Both the position numbers and the translations under genes were made by a program. Below, piece after piece: positions 1-9,273 of a stretch of 64,000 nt of DNA (its first letter is position 1; every line of letters starts with the position of its first letter). The stretch comes from SZUA-320 sp963707875 (GTDB lineage Bacteria > Gemmatimonadota > Gemmatimonadetes > Gemmatimonadales > GWC2-71-9). The DNA is taken from the NCBI GenBank assembly GCA_963707875.1, contig CAVPRU010000001.1:124001-188000 (forward strand), written 5' to 3'. The notes beneath the pieces were generated by a model. It did not search any database. It saw only the letters and a list, made by a program, of their open reading frames with translations, and was not told the DNA's origin.

Positions 1-1419
1 GGCCCGCCAGGCTGGTGCCCCGATCAGCAGTTGCAGCAGGCCCTCCTCCACCCGGGCCCCCGGACCCCGGCGGGCGGCTCGAGCCCGATTCTCCAGTCGG
101 CGCGGCGGCATGCTCGCCGCCGTAGAGAGTCCCGGCGCCGGCGGCCGGTCCCGCAGTTCCTGCTCCAAGGTCTCCCGGGTCAGCCCGATGCGCTCGGCAA
201 CGCGCCCGATGTAGAGATCCCTGACGATCGCGTCCGAGGCGGCCCGCAGGGTCGGGAGCAGTCGGTCCAGCGCCTCGCGCTTCTTCTGCACGTCCGCCAG
301 CCAGCCCCGCTGATCGAGGAGTTGAAGTTTCCGTTCCAGGATGTCCATCCCGTCGTGCACCAGGGCAAGGAGGGCGGCCGCTCCCTGAGATGCCACCAGC
401 GAGTCCGGGTCCTGCCCCGGCGGCAGGGTCGCCACCCGGACCCGCACACCGTGCCGGAGGAGTACGTCGCCGGCTCGGAAGGTGGCCCGCAGCCCGGCCC
501 GATCGCTGTCGTAGAGGAGCACCACGCTCTTGGCGTATCGACGAAGGGTGGTGCCCTGCTCCTCGGTCAGCCCGGTGCCAAGCGGGGCCACCACATGCTC
601 GATCCCGGCGGCGCTCAGCCGGAGGACATCGAAGTAGCCCTCCACCAGCAGAGCCGTCTCCTCCTTCCGAATGGCCCCCTTGGCCAGATGGAGGTGGTAC
701 AGCAGGCTCCCCTTGTGGAAGATCGGCGACTCCGGAGAGTTGAGGTACTTGGGTTCACCGGGACAAAGCAACCGTCCGCCGAAGCCGACCACCCTGCCCC
801 GCACATCGTGGATCGGGAAGATGAGCCGACCGCGGAACCTGGGTCGCACCCCGCCGGTATCTCGCTGATGCAGCAGCCCGGCCTCCAGCAACACCGCCTC
901 GGGAACTCCGAGCCGCTTCATCTCCTCCAGCAGGGCGTTGCCCGGCGGGGCGTAGCCCAGCCCCCATTCACCGGCCAGTTCCGCCGTGATGTCCCGACCA
1001 GCCAGGTAGTCCCGGGCCTCCCTGGCACTTTCGGCTTCGCGCAGCTGCTGGCTGAAGAACTCCTGCGCCAGGGCGGCGGCCTGAAAGAGGGGTTCCCGCG
1101 GATCGGGACCCTGCCGGACACTGGTGTCGGGAATCACGATCCCGACCCGGCGGGCGACTTCGCGAACGGCGGTCGGGTAGTCCATCCCGGAGTGCTTCAT
1201 GTGCCAGGTGAACACGTCGCCTCCGGCATGACAGACGAAGCAGTAGTAGAGCCCCTTCCGGGGAATCACGGCGAAATTGCGACTGGTCCCCCCGTGGAAC
1301 GGGCAGGGACCCCGGTAGTCGGCCCCGGTGCGTTTGAGTTGCACGACTTCGCCGATGATGGCGACGATGTCGGCCGCATCCCGAACCTGCTCGATCATCT
1401 CGTCCGGGATCATGCTCAT
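1..1419 (-). CDS. dnaG: DNA primase DnaG, C-terminus cut by window edge
   Basis: Makes RNA primers at the replication fork and contacts the DnaB helicase. The minus-strand frame is open from ATG at 1419 through position 1, giving about 473 visible residues. The CHC2 zinc finger is complete, with C39, H42, C60 and C63. A Toprim fold follows, with a VEGYFDV motif near residue 259 and a YDSD motif near residue 301. The visible end (EEGLLQLLIG) looks like the start of the C-terminal helicase-binding region. The ATG overlaps the mutS2 stop as ATGA, so the two are probably translationally coupled. A second ATG lies two codons downstream at 1413. Confidence 0.93.
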   Translation of the reverse strand, partial: MSMIPDEMIEQVRDAADIVAIIGEVVQLKRTGADYRGPCPFHGGTSRNFAVIPRKGLYYCFVCHAGGDVFTWHMKHSGMDYPTAVREVARRVGIVIPDTSVRQGPDPREPLFQAAALAQEFFSQQLREAESAREARDYLAGRDITAELAGEWGLGYAPPGNALLEEMKRLGVPEAVLLEAGLLHQRDTGGVRPRFRGRLIFPIHDVRGRVVGFGGRLLCPGEPKYLNSPESPIFHKGSLLYHLHLAKGAIRKEETALLVEGYFDVLRLSAAGIEHVVAPLGTGLTEEQGTTLRRYAKSVVLLYDSDRAGLRATFRAGDVLLRHGVRVRVATLPPGQDPDSLVASQGAAALLALVHDGMDILERKLQLLDQRGWLADVQKKREALDRLLPTLRAASDAIVRDLYIGRVAERIGLTRETLEQELRDRPPAPGLSTAASMPPRRLENRARAARRGPGARVEEGLLQLLIGAPAWRA

Positions 1420-4007
1420 CCGCCCAACTCCACAATGGTGACCCCGCTGCCACCCTGGTTGTGGGGCGCCAGCGCGAACCTGGTCACCCGACGGTCGGAC
1501 CGGACCAGCTCGTGGACCCGCTCCCGTACTGCCCCGGTGCCCTTGCCGTGGATCACCTTGAGGAGCGGGAACGCCGCGAGTACTGCCGCATCGAGCGCGG
1601 CCAGCATGGCCATCTCGGCCTCGTCCACCCGCATCCCGCGCAGATCGATTTCCGCTCCGCGTCATCGGCCCGGGCGGTCACCGCGGCCGACTCCGCGGCC
1701 AGAGGATCGGACCGGGGGGGCCGGCGGAACCACCTCGGCGACCTGGTCCGGAGCCACCACCAGCCGGAGACTGCCCGCAACCACCAGCAACTGGCCGTCC
1801 TCGCGCTGTTCAATCACCTGGCCGAGTCCTCCACTTCGCAGCCGGACCCGATCCCCCAGCACCACGGAGACCCGCCTGGCCCCGGCGGCATCGGCCGCCT
1901 CGGCCTCGGCCTCGGTGGCCCGCAGATCTCGCACCGCCTCCTCCACTGCCCGGCGAGCGTCCCGGGCCGCGTCCGCCTCGGTGGCCACCTGAATTGCCTC
2001 TTCGACCCGGGCTCGGGCGTTCAGGAGATACTCCTGGGCGATGGCCCGGGCCCGCCGCTCAGCGTCCTTCTCCCGCCGGCGGAGCTCGGCCTCCCGCTCG
2101 CCCGCGAGACCAGCCCTCGCCGCGAGGCTGCCCTCGGAAAGCTCCACGGCGGCCGCCCGGTCGATGAGGGCCCGTTCCCACTCGAGCAACTGACGGTTCC
2201 GGGCTTCGGCCTCGCGCAACAGGGCGTCCAGCGCCATTTCCTGATGGGGCACGCGCGCCTCGGCGCGCGCCACTACGGCACCGTCCACCCCAAGGCGGCG
2301 CGCGATCGCCAGACCGTAGGAGCGACCGGGTACGCCCTTAATGAACCGATAGCTCGGAGACAGCGTGGCCGCGTCGAACTCCAGGGACCCGTTGACCACT
2401 CCGGGCTCCTCTGCGGCCAGCATCTTGAGAGCCCCGAGGTGGGTGGTGGCCACCGTCCGGGCGCCTCGCCGGGTGAGCGACTCCAGGGCAGCCCAGGCCA
2501 GGGCAGCCCCCTCGGCCGGATCGGTGCCGCTCCCCAACTCATCGAGCAGCACCAGGCTCGCCTCCCCGGCCTCGGCCAGCACTCGCTGCAGCGTGGCGGC
2601 ATGGGCGCTGAAGGTCGAGAGATCGGCGGCGATGGACTGGTGGTCCCCGATGTCGGCAAAGATCCGGGTGAAGATCGGAAACCGGCTGCCGGTCCCCACC
2701 GGGGGAACAATCCCGGCCTGCACCATCGCCGCAGTGAGTCCGACGGTCTTGAGCATGACCGTCTTGCCACCGGCGTTGGGACCGCTCACGACCAGGGTGC
2801 TCTCGCCCGGCTCGAAGATCAGATCGAAGGGAACCGTATCAGGCACTCGAGCCAGCAGGACCGGGTGGCGGCCGTTCCGGATCGCCAATGGCTCCCCCGC
2901 GGTGGCCAAGACCGGCACTGCTCCTCTGATCGCGTTGGCATAGCGGGCTCGGGCCATCGCGTCATCGGCCTGGACACACATCCGGTGCACCGCCGAGATG
3001 GCATCGCCGTGCGGGCGGACGAGGTCGGTCAGTTCCCCGAGTACTCGATGTGTTTCCCGACCCTCGGCCTGGATCGCCTCCCGGAGGGCATTGCCGGCTT
3101 CGATCGCTTCGGACGGCTCGATGAAGAGGGTGCCGGCGGAGCCGGACTCATCGTGCACGATCCCGTGGGGCCTGGCCCGGCTGTCGCGCCGGACTGGAAT
3201 GACGTAGCGCCCGCCGCGGACCGTGACCGCCGCTCCCCCCGGCACCGTCTGGGCGTCGAGTCCGTGGAGGATGGCTTCGAGCCGCCGGATCAGCCGGTCC
3301 CGGTGGGTCTGGACCGCGCGGCGCGCCGCCGCCAGGGCGGAATCCGCGGTGTCGAGGAGTTCCCCCTCGGGGTCGATTGAGTGGTCGAGTCGGGCTTCGA
3401 TGGCGCGATCGGGCACCGGCACCAGGAGGGTCGTCAGCTGGGGCGCGCGGTCCCCGACCCGGCGCAGATACATCGCGATCTGCCGGCCGGCGGACAGGGT
3501 GGAGCGGATCCGTACCAGCTCCGTACCGTCCAGCGAACTGCCGTCGATCCGGAGCCGGGCCATCACGGGTTGGAGGGGAGGCACCGGAGGGGCATCGAAC
3601 TCCTCCCCCTGCTGGCGAAGGGTGAACAGCTCCTCGATCACCCCAAGGTCGTGGCGAATCTGGTCAGGGTCAGCGATCGGTCTGCGGGCGCGCACGGCCT
3701 CGGCCCCGAGGGGACCGGAGGCCATTCCGGCCACCAGATCCAGCACCCGCAGGAACTCGAGCGATTCCAGACTCTCATCCGAGGCGACCCCCTGGAAAGT
3801 GGACGGGGTGCCGGCGCCGTGGATTGGCACCTGCACCCCGTTGATCTGCGGTCCCGTGACCGGTCGCCCCCGGGCCGCCTCGGCTCGACTCACGAGCGCT
3901 TGACCCTCTGAGTTCGGCGGACTCCTGTCACCGCGGCGAACCAGTCGCCCCCGCGTGGCCCCTTCGGGCCCAGGTCCCCTACCGTCCGCCAGTTCGTTCG
4001 CAAGCAT
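1416..4007 (-). CDS. mutS2: MutS2 ATPase/endonuclease, interrupted by an in-frame TGA before the Smr domain
   Basis: MutS-family ATPase that limits homologous recombination or rescues collided ribosomes. The main part ends at 1662. It has a Walker A motif (GPNAGGKT), a Walker B stretch (LVLLDELGSGTDP) and a coiled region. The Smr nuclease domain (EIDLRGMRVDEAE, then HGKGTGAVRERV) lies downstream in the same frame, after a TGA at 1664-1662. Between the G7 run at 1714-1720 and about 1655, another frame reads more naturally (DPLAAESAAVTARADDAE) and has higher GC at third positions. Two compensating indels are therefore likelier than a real stop. The first roughly 55 residues do not look like MutS2. 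GTG codons at 3836 or 3830 are possible true starts. Confidence 0.85.
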
Positions 4008-4099
4008 CCTTCCGTGACTGTGCCATCGACCGCGCCGAACCCTGAAAGTAACCCGAGAACTCCCCGATTCCTACCGGACGGACGCCGCCAGGCGCCGGG

Positions 4100-4447
4100 C
4101 TACCCCGGGGGCCAGTCCATCCGGCGGCCGCCCAGCAGATGCACGTGGAGATGGCCCACCGACTGACCGCCGTCGCGCCCGGTGTTGATCACCAACCGGT
4201 AGCCGGGTCCGACCAATCCTAGTCTCTCGGCCACGCTCACCCCAAGACCCATCACCTCAGCCCAGACCGCGGCCGCTTCCGGGCCGGTCACGTCGCTCGC
4301 GGCCCCGTAGTGGGCAGTGGGGACAACCAGCACGTGGACCGGCGCCTGCGGGTTGAGATCGTGGAACGCCAGGGCTCCCGCCGACCGTCCGGCCACCTGC
4401 GCCGGGATCTCGCCAGCGGCAATCCGACAGAAAATGCAATCAGCCAT
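4100..4447 (-). CDS. HIT-family (histidine triad) nucleotide-binding protein
   Basis: Small cytoplasmic protein of 115 residues, the usual length for HINT-type purine nucleoside phosphoramidases. The N-terminus has the zinc-site pattern CIFCRIAAGEIPA. The catalytic triad is near the C-terminus as HLHVHLLGGR. Family members hydrolyse AMP-amino or AMP-lysine type conjugates, and the in vivo substrate is usually unknown. The ATG at 4447 overlaps the end of rsmE by 8 bases, which places it in the rsmE-prmA-dnaJ operon. Confidence 0.92.
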   Translation of the reverse strand: MADCIFCRIAAGEIPAQVAGRSAGALAFHDLNPQAPVHVLVVPTAHYGAASDVTGPEAAAVWAEVMGLGVSVAERLGLVGPGYRLVINTGRDGGQSVGHLHVHLLGGRRMDWPPG

Positions 4448-5144
4448 GCGAGGTTGCCTCTCTCAACTGGAAGACGCGACAGGCGGCCGCCACGGCAGCC
4501 GTCTCGAACCTGAGGACATGGGGGCCCAGCCGCACCGGAAGGAAGCCGGCCCTCTGGAGCTGCTCCAGTTCGGCACCGGAAAGGCCGCCCTCAGGACCAA
4601 TGACGATCAGGATCGATTCGCCGGGGGGCAGACCCGGGGAATTCTCCCCACCCGCGCTTGCCAGCCAGCGGATCCCGGTGGTCGGTTCGGCCAGCAGGTC
4701 TCCGAGTGAGCGCGAGGGATGGACCACCGGCGCCCATACCGCCCCGGACTGCTTGATTCCCTCGAGGGCCCGACGCTGAAGCCGTTCCAGGTGCTGTGCT
4801 CTGACCCGAGAGGACACTCCCCCCGTGCGTTCCGTTTCCAGGGGAATCAAGTCCGTGACCCCCAGCTCGGCCGCCTTCTCAACCAGCCAGCCAAACCGGT
4901 CTCGATCGCCTGCCCCGACGGCCAGAGTCAGCCCCGGTGGCGGCGCGACCGCGACAAGACTGGACAGGAGCACGGTCCCATCGGGCTGCAACACGCCTTG
5001 GCCGACCTGGCCTCGACCATCGACCAACCGGATCGGGTCACCGGCTCGGGATCGCCGCACCTTGAGGTGGTGCGCCTCCTCCGGGCCGGGACGAACTGAT
5101 GCCCCAACCACCATGGTACCCGGCTCGGCCACGAGGTTGATCAT
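4440..5144 (-). CDS. rsmE: 16S rRNA m3U1498 methyltransferase RsmE
   Basis: SPOUT-class enzyme that uses SAM to methylate N3 of U1498 in the 16S rRNA decoding region. The product has about 234 residues. The knotted SAM site is visible as IVIGPEGGLSGAELE and then LGPHVLRFETA. The stretch EKAAELGVTDLIPLETERT is also typical of RsmE. The start is taken as ATG 5144, which overlaps the prmA stop as ATGA. An ATG eight codons further upstream lies inside prmA and would add residues unlike the family. Confidence 0.95.
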   Translation of the reverse strand: MINLVAEPGTMVVGASVRPGPEEAHHLKVRRSRAGDPIRLVDGRGQVGQGVLQPDGTVLLSSLVAVAPPPGLTLAVGAGDRDRFGWLVEKAAELGVTDLIPLETERTGGVSSRVRAQHLERLQRRALEGIKQSGAVWAPVVHPSRSLGDLLAEPTTGIRWLASAGGENSPGLPPGESILIVIGPEGGLSGAELEQLQRAGFLPVRLGPHVLRFETAAVAAACRVFQLREATSHG

Positions 5145-5971
5145 CGGGGCTGAGCCGCCGTGCTCCACCAGCCGGTGTCCTCCACCTCGTCCACGAGTTG
5201 ATAGCCGGCCTGGTCAAGACTGGCCCTGAACTGCAGCGCCTCGGAAACCTCCATCCCGGAGAATATCGCGAGTCCTCCGGGAGCCAGGGCCTGTCGGATC
5301 GCCGGCAGGAGGGCGGTGTTGGCATCCCGGAGAATATTGCTGAGAACCAGCTCGGCAGGGCCGAGGAGAGGGGCCAGCAATCCGGCGTCCCCTTCGAGGA
5401 AACTGACCGCCCCGCTCACCCCGTTCTGCTCCGCATTGCGGACCGCCACCGGAACGGCTTCCCCATCGTTCTCGATGCCGACCGCACGCCGGGCGCCAAG
5501 CACCACTGCGGCGATCGCCAGAATGCCGCTGCCCGAGCCCAGGTCCAGCACCATTGCCCCGGCAGTGAGGTGGCGATCGAGGAGGCGGAGGGCACCCCGG
5601 GTGGAACCGTGCTCACCGGTGCCGAACGCGGTCTCCGGATCGATCCGGACAAGGGCGCCCGCCTCGATGGGGGGGGCACACCAGGTCGGCAGAATGGTCA
5701 GCCGCCCGATGGTCCGCGGCGCCAGCCCCGCCCGCCACGCCGTCCCCCAGTCCACCGGATCGACCGCGTGGGGCGGGCCCAGGGCAATGGAGACGAAGGC
5801 CGTCTGCAATTCGCGCCCGACCTGATGACTGCTCGACTGATCGGTCGTATACCCGATCAGTCGACCATCGGGTTGCTCCTCCACCGCCTGGCCGGTCCGG
5901 CGCACCAACCACTCCGCGACCGCGTCACGTTCGGCGGCGTCGGCGCGAACCTCGACCGCCCACCAGGTCAT
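5141..5971 (-). CDS. prmA: Ribosomal protein L11 methyltransferase PrmA
   Basis: SAM-dependent methyltransferase that trimethylates ribosomal protein L11. About 276 residues, with an N-terminal L11-recognition region and a C-terminal Rossmann domain. Hallmarks are DPETAFGTGEHGSTRGAL, the SAM loop VLDLGSGSGILAIAA, and LVLSNILRDA in place of the usual VANIL. ATG 5971 overlaps the dnaJ stop (ATGA), and the gene's own stop overlaps the rsmE start in the same way. The pairing with rsmE groups two translation-apparatus methyltransferases. Confidence 0.94.
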   Translation of the reverse strand: MTWWAVEVRADAAERDAVAEWLVRRTGQAVEEQPDGRLIGYTTDQSSSHQVGRELQTAFVSIALGPPHAVDPVDWGTAWRAGLAPRTIGRLTILPTWCAPPIEAGALVRIDPETAFGTGEHGSTRGALRLLDRHLTAGAMVLDLGSGSGILAIAAVVLGARRAVGIENDGEAVPVAVRNAEQNGVSGAVSFLEGDAGLLAPLLGPAELVLSNILRDANTALLPAIRQALAPGGLAIFSGMEVSEALQFRASLDQAGYQLVDEVEDTGWWSTAAQPR

Positions 5972-7101
5972 GCCCCGAGGGCTTCCTTGAGCTTGCCCCA
6001 GAAGCCGCCCGAGTCGCGCTTGGGAGGCTCGCCTTCGAACTGGGCAAGTTCCCGGAACAATCGGCGCTGCTCTTCGCTCAACTGATCGGGAGTCCACACG
6101 TGAATCCGGACGTTGAGGTCGCCATTGCCCGCGCGGCCAAGCCGCGGCAGGCCCTTCCCCTTGAGCCGGATGATGGTGCCCGACTGGATCCCGGCCGGAA
6201 TCGAAAGCTGCTCCTCACCCCACGGAGACGGGACCACGAGTTCGGCGCCCATGGCAGCCTGCGAAAAGGCAATCGGCAGATCGGTCACCAGATCCTCCCC
6301 GTGCCGTTCGAACCGGTCGTCCTCCTTGACCTCGATCATCACGACCAGGTCACCTTGCGGGCCATTCCGGGGACCCGCGGCTCCTTGCCCCCGCAAGGTG
6401 ATGTAGTTGTGGCTGGAGACGCCGGCCGGGATCTCCACCGGGACCGACCGCTCGCCCTTGAACCGTCCCTCACCCCGGCAGGCCTCGCAGGGCGACAGCA
6501 CGATGCTGCCCTCGCCGGCACAGGAGGGACAGGGGGCGACAGCAACGAACTGTCCGAAGACGCTCCGGGTTGCCCGCCGCACCTCACCGGCCCCACCGCA
6601 GGTGGTACATGTGCTCGGCCGGGTACCGGTTGCCGAGCCACTGCCGCCACAGGTGTCACACCCCACGAGCGTCCGGAGCTTGATGGTCCGCTTGGCCCCG
6701 GTGGCGACTTCGGCCAGGGTCAGCTTGACCGTGACCCGGATGTCCTGACCCCGCCGGGCTTCGGCCGGAGAACGACCTCCGCCGAAGATCGAGTCGAACC
6801 CCCCGATCCCCCCGAAGTCACGCATGAAGATGTTGAGCGCCTCCGCCAGGTCGACGTGCTCGAACCCGCTGTTCCGCCCGGGTTGGTCGAAGGCGGCCTG
6901 GCCATACCGGTCGTAGGTGGCCCGCTTCTTGGAGTCGCGCAGCACCTCGTACGCCTCGGCGACCTCCTTGAACCGCTCTGCGGCGTCGGGCGAGTTGTTC
7001 TTGTCGGGGTGATACACCATGGCCATCCGGCGGTACGATCGCTTGATGTCGGCCTCGGTGGCGTCCCGACTCACTTCCAGGACCTCGTAGAAATCCCTCA
7101 C
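5968..7101 (-). CDS. dnaJ: Chaperone protein DnaJ (Hsp40)
   Basis: Co-chaperone that delivers unfolded clients to DnaK and stimulates its ATPase. Full length at 377 residues. The J domain carries HPD at residues 31-33, followed by a Gly/Phe-rich linker. Four zinc-finger repeats follow (CDTCGGSG, CTTCGGAG, CPSCAGEG, CEACRGEG), then the C-terminal client-binding domains. The start codon is GTG at 7101, overlapping the hrcA stop as GTGA. It follows hrcA directly, with no grpE or dnaK in the window. Confidence 0.97.
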   Translation of the reverse strand: MRDFYEVLEVSRDATEADIKRSYRRMAMVYHPDKNNSPDAAERFKEVAEAYEVLRDSKKRATYDRYGQAAFDQPGRNSGFEHVDLAEALNIFMRDFGGIGGFDSIFGGGRSPAEARRGQDIRVTVKLTLAEVATGAKRTIKLRTLVGCDTCGGSGSATGTRPSTCTTCGGAGEVRRATRSVFGQFVAVAPCPSCAGEGSIVLSPCEACRGEGRFKGERSVPVEIPAGVSSHNYITLRGQGAAGPRNGPQGDLVVMIEVKEDDRFERHGEDLVTDLPIAFSQAAMGAELVVPSPWGEEQLSIPAGIQSGTIIRLKGKGLPRLGRAGNGDLNVRIHVWTPDQLSEEQRRLFRELAQFEGEPPKRDSGGFWGKLKEALGA

Positions 7102-8135
7102 TCAATCAACCCTTCCACCAGGCGGCTGGTGTGTTGCACCAGTCCGATAATTTTCTCGTACGGCATCCGGGTCGGCCCGATCACGCCGATCACCCCACTC
7201 AGGGCCCCAAGCCGATAGGACGACGTCACCAGCGTAAAGTCCGCCAGTCGCGGATCGGTATGCTCCGTGCCGATGGTGATGGAGATCCCGCTGGCGGGTC
7301 GGTCCGCCAGCGCAGAGCGGAGCATCCCCCGCCGCTCCGTCAGGGAGAGCAGGTCGCGAATTCGCTCGTTGCTGGCAAATTCAGGCTGCGCGACAAGCGG
7401 CTGGGCGCTCCCAAGCATGACACCCTCTCGTGATGCCGGCAGATCGAAGATCTCCTCACCCTGTTCCAGGAAGATATTCAGCAGCGCACTCCCCTGCCCG
7501 GTCGCGTCCGCATCGCGCAGCCGCTCCCCCAGCGTCGCCCGGATTTCCCGGAGGGAAAGCCCGGCCAACCGCTCGTTGAGGATCCGCGCCACCCGCTCCA
7601 CCGTGCTCGCCGCCACGGGCGCCGGGACCTGGACGAAGATGGTCCGCAGCGCCCCGCTGCGCAGGTGGAAGACCAGCAGCAATCGCTCGGTCGCGACGGC
7701 CACCAGGTCGAGCCGATCGAGTATCACCTGATCGAGGCTCGGAGCGACCGCGACCCCCAGCTCCTGGGTCAGGACCCCCAGGACCTGGGCGGCCCGCCGC
7801 AGAATCTCCTCAATCGCGGTCCGCTCGATATGGAGTTCGGCCTGCAGGGCCCGTCGCTCCTGCGCGCTGGGCGGGGACAACTGGATCAGGTGATCGACGT
7901 AGAGCCGATACGCCAGATCGGTGGGGATCCGACCGCCCGAGGTATGGGTGTGGTAGAGATACCCGCCCTGCTCCAGATCACTCATGATCTGACGGATCGA
8001 CGCCGGCGACAGCCCCAGCGGGTGCCGCCGGGCAATCGTCTGGCTCCCGACCGGTTCGGCGGTGGCGATGTAGGTCTGAATCACCGCCTCGAGTACCCGG
8101 CGCTCCCTTTCAGTCAGCTGTTCGGCAGTCGGCAT
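7098..8135 (-). CDS. hrcA: Heat-inducible transcription repressor HrcA
   Basis: Represses class I heat-shock genes by binding CIRCE operators; its folding depends on GroEL. 345 residues, the normal length. The N-terminal winged helix (ERRVLEAVIQTYIATAEPVGS and SPASIRQIMSDLEQGGYL) is followed by the family segment HTSGGRIPTDLAYRLYVD. The C-terminal end IGPTRMPYEKIIGLV is also diagnostic. It lies 9 bases after hemW, and no CIRCE-like inverted repeat fits in that gap. Any autoregulation would have to act at the head of the operon. Confidence 0.96.
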   Translation of the reverse strand: MPTAEQLTERERRVLEAVIQTYIATAEPVGSQTIARRHPLGLSPASIRQIMSDLEQGGYLYHTHTSGGRIPTDLAYRLYVDHLIQLSPPSAQERRALQAELHIERTAIEEILRRAAQVLGVLTQELGVAVAPSLDQVILDRLDLVAVATERLLLVFHLRSGALRTIFVQVPAPVAASTVERVARILNERLAGLSLREIRATLGERLRDADATGQGSALLNIFLEQGEEIFDLPASREGVMLGSAQPLVAQPEFASNERIRDLLSLTERRGMLRSALADRPASGISITIGTEHTDPRLADFTLVTSSYRLGALSGVIGVIGPTRMPYEKIIGLVQHTSRLVEGLIE

Positions 8136-8144
8136 CTTGGGAAT

Positions 8145-9254
8145 CTAGGAATCGTCGGGCAGCGAAGCTACCAGGGAGTCCAGACGGAGCCAACCCTCGG
8201 GCAGGAGCCGGACCCGTCCACCGGCCGTCTCGGCCCATCCCTGCGCCTGCCACTGGGCCCGGTGGGGCGCCGGGACCATGGCATCGGGGACGCCGTGACT
8301 GGTCCGCAGGCCGAGGTATCGGAATTCCAGGAGCGCCTGCCGGTCGTCGAGGATCTCTCTCCCCTCCTCCGGGTCCTGGCCGGCGAGCACGGCCCGGCGC
8401 CACCCCTCCCATTCGCGGACATTCCAGGAGCGATACCGCCCCCAGGCGCTGTGAGCCGAGGGACCCAGACCGAGAAACGCGTCCCGTCGCCAGTACCCGC
8501 TGTTGTGGACCGCGTGGTGCCCCGGTCGGGCCGCGTTGGACACCTCGTAGTGTTCGAACCCTTCCGCTCTGAGTCGGGCCGAAGCCGTCAGGAAGTCATC
8601 CGCGGCCTGATCGTCGGGGGGGGCGGCCGACAGGCCGCGGTCCACCCAGTGGGCCAGTGGGGTGTGGGCCTCCAGCGTGAGAGCGTAAAGGGAGAGGTGC
8701 TCCGGTGCCAGCGCGAACGCCTGATCAAGATCATCCTCCCAGCGCCGACTCAGGGCACCCGGGAGCCCGTAGATCAGGTCGATCGAGACGTTGCCGATCC
8801 CGGCGGCTCGAATCGCCTCCACGGCAGGCGCCACTTGATCGGCCTGGTGGGTCCGGTGCATCCAGGCGAGCACACCTGGGGAAAAACTCTGGACGCCGAG
8901 GGAGACCCGGTTGACTCCCGCCCTCGACCAGGCCGTGGCCTTGGTGGGGGTCACGTCTTCGGGGTTGGCTTCCAGGGTCACCTCCGCGCCCTCGACCAGG
9001 TTCCGATCGGAGGTCATGATCCCGATCAGCTCGTCAAGGGCCCCCGGGTCGAGCCGGCTTGGCGTTCCACCACCGAGGTAGATCGTCCGCACCGTCGTCG
9101 AATCGGCCCACGCTGGGTGAAGGAGTCGGTGGCGCCATTCCCGCCCGAAGGCCTCGACGAACGCTGCCGAGGGTGTCTCCCGGCGAACCGCGATGGCGAA
9201 ATCGCAGTAGCTGCAGCGACGGGCGCAGAAGGGAACATGAAGGTAGACCAGCAC
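8145..9254 (-). CDS. hemW: HemW-type radical SAM heme chaperone
   Basis: Radical SAM protein related to coproporphyrinogen dehydrogenase HemN; HemW proteins bind and transfer heme. 369 residues. The 4Fe-4S motif is C10-x3-C14-x2-C17 in FCARRCSYCDF. It is followed by YLGGGTPS, LEANPEDVT and RVSLGVQSF, all typical of HemN/HemW. HemN-specific N-terminal residues are absent and the motif sits at the very start, which favours HemW. It lies 19 bases after dprA and 9 before hrcA; hemW next to hrcA-dnaJ is a common order. Confidence 0.93.
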   Translation of the reverse strand: MLVYLHVPFCARRCSYCDFAIAVRRETPSAAFVEAFGREWRHRLLHPAWADSTTVRTIYLGGGTPSRLDPGALDELIGIMTSDRNLVEGAEVTLEANPEDVTPTKATAWSRAGVNRVSLGVQSFSPGVLAWMHRTHQADQVAPAVEAIRAAGIGNVSIDLIYGLPGALSRRWEDDLDQAFALAPEHLSLYALTLEAHTPLAHWVDRGLSAAPPDDQAADDFLTASARLRAEGFEHYEVSNAARPGHHAVHNSGYWRRDAFLGLGPSAHSAWGRYRSWNVREWEGWRRAVLAGQDPEEGREILDDRQALLEFRYLGLRTSHGVPDAMVPAPHRAQWQAQGWAETAGGRVRLLPEGWLRLDSLVASLPDDS

Positions 9255-9273
9255 TCCGGAAGTATACGTCCGG

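Noticed and set aside
1461..3380. 639-residue plus-strand open frame over mutS2
   Set aside because: Antisense shadow of MutS2; no recognisable domain and no ribosome site.
8136..8144. CIRCE operator before hrcA
   Set aside because: The gap to hemW is only 9 bases and no TTAGCACTC-type repeat was seen there.
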